NCBI GenBank assembly: GCA_902772795.1
Contig: CACYBZ010000130.1
Coordinates: 1-7,496 of the forward strand
From: an uncultured Ruminococcus sp.
GTDB taxonomy: Bacteria; Bacillota; Clostridia; Oscillospirales; Acutalibacteraceae
Length of the DNA stretch: 7,496 bases
Direction of reading: 5' to 3'
A model generated the notes under the pieces. It saw only the letters and a program-made list of their open reading frames with translations, ran no database searches and was not told the origin of the DNA. Of the stretch, positions 1 through 5,549 are shown in pieces (the first letter of the stretch is position 1; every line of letters begins with the position of its first letter). The position numbers were made by a program, and so were the translations under genes.

Positions 1-87
1 CAGTCAAGTATCTTCGACACCACTGAGCTTAACTTCTGTGTTCGGGATGGGAACAGGTGTACCCTCAGCGTCATCAACACCAACTAC
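1..87 (-). rRNA. rrf: 5S ribosomal RNA, partial (3' end beyond window edge)
   Basis: The reverse complement contains the highly conserved 5S core: ACACCTGTTCCCATCCCGAA, followed directly by the ACACAGAAGTTAAGC block of loop B/helix III. Aligned by eye to Firmicute 5S, the mature 5' end falls at about positions 84-90, so roughly 85-90 of the usual 115-120 nt are present. The last 30 or so nt (helix IV to the 3' strand of helix I) lie left of position 1. The gene is transcribed leftwards, away from the amylase genes. No 23S or tRNA sequence lies upstream of it, and a strong promoter sits right before it. It is therefore either a stand-alone 5S gene or the first gene of an rRNA operon. The exact 5' end is uncertain by a few bases. 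Confidence 0.96.
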
Positions 88-118
88 CAGGTTGTAAACT
101 GTTTCTCACAGTGGCAAC

Positions 119-147
119 ATTATATCATCTGAAAGGAAAAAAGTCAA
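119..147 (-). promoter_or_regulatory. Strong sigma-A promoter of the 5S rRNA gene
   Basis: On the minus strand TTGACT (147-142) is followed by a 17 bp spacer and a perfect TATAAT (124-119). The predicted start is near A112, about 25 nt before the mature 5S end. The DNA upstream of the -35 box (about 148-200) is rich in A and T runs, as expected of an UP element at rRNA promoters. The short leader contains CTGT/ACAG arms (101-110 region) inside GTTG/CAAC arms (91-118), which may form a weak stem before the mature RNA. Confidence 0.85.
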
Positions 148-264
148 GTCTTTTTTGAATTTTTTTTCAGAATATTATGTAAACTATTTTTCAGAAAAAC
201 AAAATAAAATTTACTATAGATTTTTCATAAAAATTATTACTAAACTTTGTACAATAAAAATATA

Positions 265-292
265 GGTTATTACCAGAAAAAAATGCTATAAT
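265..292 (+). promoter_or_regulatory. Extended -10 promoter of the starch-utilisation genes
   Basis: TGCTATAAT at 284-292 is a consensus extended -10 element (TG, one base, TATAAT). The -35 region at the right distance (GGTTAT, 265-270, 16 bp spacer) is weak, which extended -10 promoters tolerate. Transcription would start near G299, giving a leader of about 72 nt before the first gene. No CcpA-type cre palindrome was seen around it. A weak -35 often means activator dependence, but no operator could be identified by eye. Confidence 0.65.
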
Positions 293-300
293 TAATGTGT

Positions 301-344
301 GTAATTATCTATGTTGTAAATGGGTCATATAACATAATGGTTAC
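301..344 (+). promoter_or_regulatory. 5'-terminal stem-loop in the leader of the dockerin gene
   Basis: Positions 301-308 pair with 337-344 (eight pairs, two of them G-U). After a bulged C309, positions 310-315 (TATGTT) pair with 331-336 (AACATA). This gives 14 pairs and a 15 nt loop (316-330). The stem starts about two bases after the predicted transcription start and ends in an A run just before the AGGAGG at 357-362, so the ribosome site stays open. By analogy with leader hairpins such as that of aprE in Bacillus, it could protect the mRNA 5' end from RNases. The role is inference. It does not match a riboswitch class that I recognise. Confidence 0.5.
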
Positions 345-370
345 AAAAAAATTCTTAGGAGGTAAAATTT

Positions 371-3022
371 ATGGTGAAGAAGAAATTTACCCGTATCGGT
401 TCTTTATTCATGACGGCTGTATTTGCCGTGACAGGAACTGTCTGTATGGGAACAGTTGCAGCTTCGGCGGCAACTTCTGACACCGAACCCAGTGGCAGTG
501 GCGGTGCTACGGCAGTACTCAACAATGAGGCAGGCTGGAGTACCTGTAATGTCTACTATTGGGGCAATGACGGCGGCGTAAAAAACGCCAGTTGGCCGGG
601 AAAAGCACTCAGTGCGTCTGACAAGAACGCAGAAGGCTTTTATGAAGTACACATCGACTCGCAGTATCTTTCGGGTAAGAATGGTGTTATTTTTAACAAC
701 GGTTCTGACCAGAGTGCCGATTTGTCCATCGCTGAAGGGGACTGCAAAGTCTACAACAACAAAACGAAGTCATGGACGGATTATGACACCAATCAGCTGA
801 AATTATCTTTCACGACTGATATAGCGTCACCCCAGTACAAAGGTACAGCTATTACACTCAATGCCAGTGCTTCAGGCGGAAGCGGAACATTGACTTATAC
901 GTTCAAAGCCAATTCCACTACACTCTACACAGGCAGTAATGCAACCACAACGTGGACACCGACAGCAGCAGGCAGTTATACATTGTCAGTATCCGTAAAA
1001 GATACGGCAGGTAACACCAATTCCAAGTCAGTAACCTACGAAATCAAGGACGATGCCAATGCGACAGACCCTATCCTGAAAGGCATTTCCACAGGCAGCG
1101 ATGACAATACAGGTGTTGTCAATACCAATGTTCCCGTTACCGTAAATGCAGCAGGCGGTAAAATCGGAACAAACTTGCTGTTCTATAAGGTTGCCGTAAC
1201 AGACCCCAGCGGCAATGCTGTCAATACAGTCTACTACAAACAGAGTAATGTACTCAACTTTACGCCGAGCAAGACAGGTAACTATACTGTTGATGTTACT
1301 GTACAGAACAGTTACAATACAACCGTCAACAATAAATATACAGTCAATGTTCTGGCTTCAGGCAGTACCTACACCAAACCGACAGTTTCCGCATTTACGA
1401 CAAATCCTACTACCGTAGAAAAAGGCAATGCGGTTAAACTTTCCGTAACGGTAGCAAACGGTCAGGCAGATTATACCTATACTTACAAGGTAAATGATTC
1501 CACCGTCAAGACAAATACATCATCATCAAAAACCAACACCTATTCATGGACACCGACAACAGCAGGTACTTATAAGCTTTCTGTTACGGTAAAGGACGCT
1601 AAGGGTAACAGTGCAAGCAAGACCATCAGCAGCTACACAGTTACAGAACCCGTTGAGGAAAATCCTCCTGTTATTTCTTCGGCAACGCTGAGTCCGTCCA
1701 CGGCACAGACAGGCGACACCGTTGCCGTTAAAGCGGTTATCAAATCAGGTACAGGTACACCCAACTTTAAGTATACCTTTAAGATTAATGACACAACGGT
1801 CAAGACAGCAAGTAATGTCACTTCAAGGTCTTATACTTACAACTGGACACCTACCGAAGCAGGCACTTATAAGATTGAAGTAGTTATCACTGACGCTGAG
1901 AGCAAGAGAGCAAGCAAAGTTATCAGCAGTACCTACAAAGTTACCAAACCGGTAAGTAATGATGTCACTATCGAATCCTTTACCGCTGAAAAGACAAGAG
2001 TAGGCGTTAATGACACCGTTGCTATTACCACAAAAATCAAAGACGGCACAGGTACACCTGGTTTCAAATATGTCATTAAAGCCAATGATGAAAGAATTAC
2101 CAGTCATTCAGGCAACGAGAGAAGCTTTACCTATACCTGGAAACCGACAATAAAAGGTGACTACAAATTTGTTGTTGTTGTTACTGACGCAACAGGCAAG
2201 GTAGTAAAAGCCGTTATCAACAATATCAAAGTTGTCAACAATCCTAATCCTACCCTTGAATCGGTAACACTGGATAAACCCAACGGTATTGAACTCGGTG
2301 ATTCCGTCAATATTACCGCAAAAATCATGACAGGTACAGGTACACCGAAATTCAAGTACAGATTCAGAATCAACGGTACATTCCTCAAGACAACAACAAC
2401 TACTTCCAAGACCGTAACTTACAACTGGAAACCTGAAGAAGCAGGCAACTACAAGATTGAAGTCTATGTCTATGATGCCAACAATACGATTGTCAGAAAG
2501 ACAGTCAGCACCAGTTATCCTGTTATCAGCAATTATACCGCTCCTGTGATTTCCTCAGCAACCATGAGTAAATCCACAGCGACAACAGGCGAACAGGTAG
2601 CTGTCAAGACCGTTGTCAAATCAGGCACAGGATTGCCGAACTTCAAGTATACCGTAAAAATCAATGGCGAAACAGTTTGCACAGCAAAAGATATCAGTGC
2701 AAGAAATTACACTTATAACTGGACACCGACAGCAGCAGGCACCTACAAAATCGAAGTAGTTGTTACTGATGCGAAAAGTGGCAGGGCAAGCAAGGTTATC
2801 AGCAGCACATACAAAGTCACCAAGGGAAGTTTCTTAAAAGGTGACGTGACAGGTGATGGAAAAGTAGATTCATCAGATACAGCTTATGTTATGGGCTATG
2901 TCGGCGGAGATACCATCAATTATCCTATTCCCAAAGATTCAGACAAATTCAAAGCAGCCGATGTCAACGGTGACGGACAAATCACGATTGATGATGCAAT
3001 CGCTATCTCAGCAATGTACTGA
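371..3022 (+). CDS. Secreted non-catalytic starch-binding dockerin protein (CBM26-like, seven Ig-like repeats, dockerin I)
   Basis: The 883-residue product has a signal peptide (KKK at 3-5, hydrophobic core about 9-30, likely cut at ASA/A after residue 33). A CBM26-like starch-binding module spans about 57-140: VYYW at 61-64, WPG at 75-77, a GFY strand near 89-91, and the IFNNGSDQ strand ending in Q114. Seven Ig-like repeats of about 85-95 residues fill 143-818. Each has a YxYxW-P...G-Y pattern like the triple-tyrosine modules of clostridial surface proteins. The C-terminus (820-883) is a type I dockerin with two calcium loops: D825, D829, D836 and D864, N866, D868, D875. No catalytic domain is present. 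By family knowledge it should bind starch and plug into a cohesin-bearing scaffold, as the starch-adherence proteins of Ruminococcus bromii do. The start is fixed by AGGAGG at 357-362, 8 nt before ATG, and by the signal peptide. It is the first gene of the cluster. The exact CBM family and ligand are inferred. Confidence 0.9.
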   Translation: MVKKKFTRIGSLFMTAVFAVTGTVCMGTVAASAATSDTEPSGSGGATAVLNNEAGWSTCNVYYWGNDGGVKNASWPGKALSASDKNAEGFYEVHIDSQYLSGKNGVIFNNGSDQSADLSIAEGDCKVYNNKTKSWTDYDTNQLKLSFTTDIASPQYKGTAITLNASASGGSGTLTYTFKANSTTLYTGSNATTTWTPTAAGSYTLSVSVKDTAGNTNSKSVTYEIKDDANATDPILKGISTGSDDNTGVVNTNVPVTVNAAGGKIGTNLLFYKVAVTDPSGNAVNTVYYKQSNVLNFTPSKTGNYTVDVTVQNSYNTTVNNKYTVNVLASGSTYTKPTVSAFTTNPTTVEKGNAVKLSVTVANGQADYTYTYKVNDSTVKTNTSSSKTNTYSWTPTTAGTYKLSVTVKDAKGNSASKTISSYTVTEPVEENPPVISSATLSPSTAQTGDTVAVKAVIKSGTGTPNFKYTFKINDTTVKTASNVTSRSYTYNWTPTEAGTYKIEVVITDAESKRASKVISSTYKVTKPVSNDVTIESFTAEKTRVGVNDTVAITTKIKDGTGTPGFKYVIKANDERITSHSGNERSFTYTWKPTIKGDYKFVVVVTDATGKVVKAVINNIKVVNNPNPTLESVTLDKPNGIELGDSVNITAKIMTGTGTPKFKYRFRINGTFLKTTTTTSKTVTYNWKPEEAGNYKIEVYVYDANNTIVRKTVSTSYPVISNYTAPVISSATMSKSTATTGEQVAVKTVVKSGTGLPNFKYTVKINGETVCTAKDISARNYTYNWTPTAAGTYKIEVVVTDAKSGRASKVISSTYKVTKGSFLKGDVTGDGKVDSSDTAYVMGYVGGDTINYPIPKDSDKFKAADVNGDGQITIDDAIAISAMY
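797..2824 (+). repeat. Seven in-frame Ig-like coding repeats
   Basis: Approximate residue limits are 143-226, 234-328, 336-425, 433-526, 531-622, 628-719 and 725-818. Repeats 4-7 form one subclass that shares a GTGxPxFKY segment absent from repeats 1-3. Repeats 4 (nt 1667-1948) and 7 (nt 2543-2824) are the closest pair: equal length (94 residues), 72 identical by hand count, no gaps. The array probably acts as a long spacer or as extra glycan-binding units between the CBM and the dockerin. Confidence 0.8.
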
Positions 3023-3066
3023 TAACCGTCCGATACCGTAAATGGTAAACAAGGAGGACGATTACC

Positions 3067-5433
3067 ATGAAACTACTGAATAAGGCAACTGCCATTTTAC
3101 TGACAGTTCTGATGATTGTCACGATTGGTATTGTGGGGGTAAGTGCAGCCACCAACGATGCCGAAACATCACAGACAGTGAATATTCCGATGATTGTGGT
3201 TCATTTCAAACCGACATCGAAAAATGTACCCACTGTCTATTACTGGAACAGCTTACCGCAGAATATTGATTCACCCAAATATCCTGGCGAAACCATGGAG
3301 GTAGATACGCAGACGGGCGAGGGTTGGTATACCTACACTTTCCCCGAAGTCACCAAAATCAATATGATGTTTATCGAAGGCGGTAAACAATCCAGAGAAC
3401 TTACCAGAAGCAATGCAGGCGAATACTGGTATATGAACGGTATCTGGTACAATCAGAATCCCGAAGAGCTTGACCCACTCACCAAGGATTTACGAGAAGA
3501 TACCATCTATTTTGTTATTACCACAAGATTCTATGACGGTGATACAGGCAACAATGTTCATTGCTGGGACGACAGTAAAGCCAATAATCCTGACGCAGAC
3601 CCTGCATGGCGTGGCGATTTCAAAGGTCTGATTGACAAGCTTGACTATATCAAAGCATTGGGATTCAGTGCCATATGGATAACCCCTGTTGTTACCAATG
3701 CCAGTGGCTATGACTATCACGGTTATCATGCTTTCGATTTTTCGACAGTAGATGCAAGATATGAAAGCAGCGGAGCAACCTACAAAGACCTGATAGCAGC
3801 CGCACATGCCAAAGGTATGAAAATTGTACAGGACGTTGTTTTTCAGCATACAGGCAATTTCGGTGAAAAGACTTTCGCCCCTATCTTTGAGAAGAAATAT
3901 ACCAAAATTACTGACCTTGAAGATTTAGAAAGTTCCATGATACCCACCAAAATGCTGCTTGACGCATACGGTCTGAAATCAGCCGAAGAATACTATGCAC
4001 AGAAACCGCAGGCACAGTATGACGAAAGACTGAACCTGATGAAACAGACAGGTGTTACAGAAAACAACAATACACAGTCCCCCCTCAATGATATGAAAAC
4101 GGAAGCGAAAGTTTCCAAGGACCCTGTTTTCAATGCCAATAACTACTATCACAACGGTTACTGGCAGAGCCTCAACTGGGACGACTGGACCTGTAAATAT
4201 GCACAGATTGCCGGTGACTGTGTTGACCTCAATACAGAAAATCCTGTAGTCGCCGAAAAACTCGTTGAACTTTACGGCAATTATATCGGCATGGGTGTTG
4301 ATTCTTTCCGTGTGGATACCGTAAGACATATTTCCCGACTTTCCCTCAATACGATGTTCAACAAACAGCTGAAAGCCATCGGTGGTGAGAGTTTCTATAT
4401 GTTTGGTGAAATCTGTTGCCGTTACTCGCAGGTATGGTACAGAGACCATGCCAGTGAGTCCACACCATTCTACACATGGGCAGAACCCGATACCACCTAT
4501 ACGTCCAAATGGAAATGGACAGGTGATGCTGACAGCGTAAACAGCAATATGAACCTTACCCTTGAACACTGGGCAAAATATGACAGTACATCTGGTCAGC
4601 CTACCAGTACCAATGCATTCCTGAACGGTAACGAATATCATACTCCCGATTATAGCAAAAATTCAGGTATGGGTGCAATTGACTTCCTTATGCACTGGCA
4701 GTTTGACAGTGCAAGCAGTGCTTTCGGCAGTGCTCTGGCAGAGGACAAATATTTCAACGATTCCACATGGAATGTTGTCTATGTTGACTCTCATGACTAT
4801 GCTCCCGACAGAAATCAGAAAGAAAGATTTACAGGCGGTACGCAGACATGGGCAGAAAATATGTGTCTGATGTTTACTTTCCGTGGAATTCCTTGCCTGT
4901 ACTATGGCAGTGAAATTGAATTCCAGAAAGGCATGGTTATTGATGTAGGCCCTAATGCACCATTAAGTACCACAGGTCGTGCGTATTTCGGTGACAACAT
5001 CGAAGGCGAAGTATCCGCTTCGGATTACGGCGACTATACGGCAAGCGGTACAGTGGCAACTACACTCAAGAAACCACTTTGTCAGCAGCTTATCAAACTC
5101 AACAAAATCAGACGTGCTGTTCCCGCATTGCAGAAAGGACAGTACTCCGTAACAGGCGTTACAGGAGATATGTGCTTCAAGCGTGGTTATACAGACCCTG
5201 ATTCAGGCGAAAAGAGCTTTGCTTGTGTAGCCGTAACTAATGCAGGTACATTCAAGAATATCCCCAATGGTACATACATTGACGCAGTAACAGGTAATAC
5301 CAAGACCGTTTCCAACGGTACACTTGCTGTAGAGGCACCCGGTAAAGGCAACTGCCGTGTCTATGTACTCAGCTCAGGCGGATATACCGGTATTGACGGA
5401 AAAATTGGTGATACAACCACTTATCTGAAATAA
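3067..5433 (+). CDS. Secreted GH13 alpha-amylase with N-terminal CBM26-like module, no dockerin
   Basis: The 788-residue product should hydrolyse internal alpha-1,4 bonds of starch outside the cell. The signal peptide is residues 1-27 (cut VSA/A). A CBM26-like module covers about 52-130: VYYW at 57-60, YPG at 72-74, W87, and KQ at 107-108. The GH13 barrel starts near 141. Region I is D256-VVFQ-H261, region V is D387-L-N, region II is FRVD with nucleophile D417 then R420-H421, region III is FGE with acid/base E448, and region IV is SHD with H576 and D577. The catalytic triad is thus complete. Region I carries Gln260 where GH13 enzymes normally have Asn, and region II has Arg420 where alpha-amylases often have Lys. 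The C-terminal beta domain runs from about 690 to the end; no dockerin or sortase signal follows. AAGGAGG (3051-3057) lies 9 nt before ATG. The gene begins 44 bp after the dockerin gene with no terminator between, so it is probably cotranscribed. Pullulanase or neopullulanase-type specificity cannot be excluded. Confidence 0.92.
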   Translation: MKLLNKATAILLTVLMIVTIGIVGVSAATNDAETSQTVNIPMIVVHFKPTSKNVPTVYYWNSLPQNIDSPKYPGETMEVDTQTGEGWYTYTFPEVTKINMMFIEGGKQSRELTRSNAGEYWYMNGIWYNQNPEELDPLTKDLREDTIYFVITTRFYDGDTGNNVHCWDDSKANNPDADPAWRGDFKGLIDKLDYIKALGFSAIWITPVVTNASGYDYHGYHAFDFSTVDARYESSGATYKDLIAAAHAKGMKIVQDVVFQHTGNFGEKTFAPIFEKKYTKITDLEDLESSMIPTKMLLDAYGLKSAEEYYAQKPQAQYDERLNLMKQTGVTENNNTQSPLNDMKTEAKVSKDPVFNANNYYHNGYWQSLNWDDWTCKYAQIAGDCVDLNTENPVVAEKLVELYGNYIGMGVDSFRVDTVRHISRLSLNTMFNKQLKAIGGESFYMFGEICCRYSQVWYRDHASESTPFYTWAEPDTTYTSKWKWTGDADSVNSNMNLTLEHWAKYDSTSGQPTSTNAFLNGNEYHTPDYSKNSGMGAIDFLMHWQFDSASSAFGSALAEDKYFNDSTWNVVYVDSHDYAPDRNQKERFTGGTQTWAENMCLMFTFRGIPCLYYGSEIEFQKGMVIDVGPNAPLSTTGRAYFGDNIEGEVSASDYGDYTASGTVATTLKKPLCQQLIKLNKIRRAVPALQKGQYSVTGVTGDMCFKRGYTDPDSGEKSFACVAVTNAGTFKNIPNGTYIDAVTGNTKTVSNGTLAVEAPGKGNCRVYVLSSGGYTGIDGKIGDTTTYLK
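3520..3572 (+). repeat. 53 bp exact direct repeat, copy 1 (GH13 gene 2)
   Basis: This stretch is identical base for base to 6015-6067 in the downstream amylase gene. It encodes the start of the GH13 barrel (TTRFYDGDTGNNVHCWDD). Synonymous sites are identical here, whereas flanking codons differ. That suggests recent duplication or local gene conversion. Confidence 0.9.
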
Positions 5434-5470
5434 TGAGAGATTTTTGTGAGAAAAGTTTTTCATGAATGTT

Positions 5471-5515
5471 GTGTGTGACGGCGAATCTGTCCGTTACGCA
5501 CACCCCCTTCGGGGG
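5471..5515 (+). promoter_or_regulatory. Double hairpin in the gap between the two amylase genes
   Basis: The first hairpin pairs GTGTGTGACGG (5471-5481) with 5491-5503. It has 11 pairs, one of them G-U, a 2 nt TA bulge at 5495-5496 and a 9 nt loop. The second follows at once: CCCC, a TTCG loop, GGGG (5504-5515), the very stable C(UUCG)G tetraloop type. An A-rich stretch and the ribosome site AGGAGG (5533-5538) of the next gene come after it. With no U tract it is not a standard intrinsic terminator for either strand. It may block 3' exonucleases, act as an mRNA processing site, or tune the ratio of the two amylases. Confidence 0.65.
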
Positions 5516-5549
5516 AAAACAAAAAAGAAAAAAGGAGGAAACAAATACT

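Noticed and set aside
295..480. 61-codon open frame on the plus strand overlapping the start of the dockerin gene
   Set aside because: It starts at the promoter itself with no ribosome binding site, and most of it is an out-of-frame reading of the real gene's signal peptide region. AGGAGG at 357-362 and the signal peptide support the start at 371.
3490..3849. Antisense open frame that resembles another antisense frame at 5901-6344
   Set aside because: The two look alike only because they lie opposite the same conserved GH13 segment of the two paralogues. No ribosome site or independent signal was seen.
3979..4641. Long antisense open frame (220 codons) inside gene 2
   Set aside because: It is a shadow of codon bias in the amylase gene. 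The product is unlike a real protein and the plus-strand gene has all GH13 motifs here.
5445..5475. Possible internal promoter ahead of gene 3
   Set aside because: A TTGTGA-like box is present, but no acceptable -10 lies at the right distance.
5503..5530. Intrinsic terminator at the UUCG hairpin
   Set aside because: The stem is followed by A-rich sequence on the plus strand. On the minus strand the U run comes before the stem, not after it. Neither strand has the U tract needed after the hairpin.
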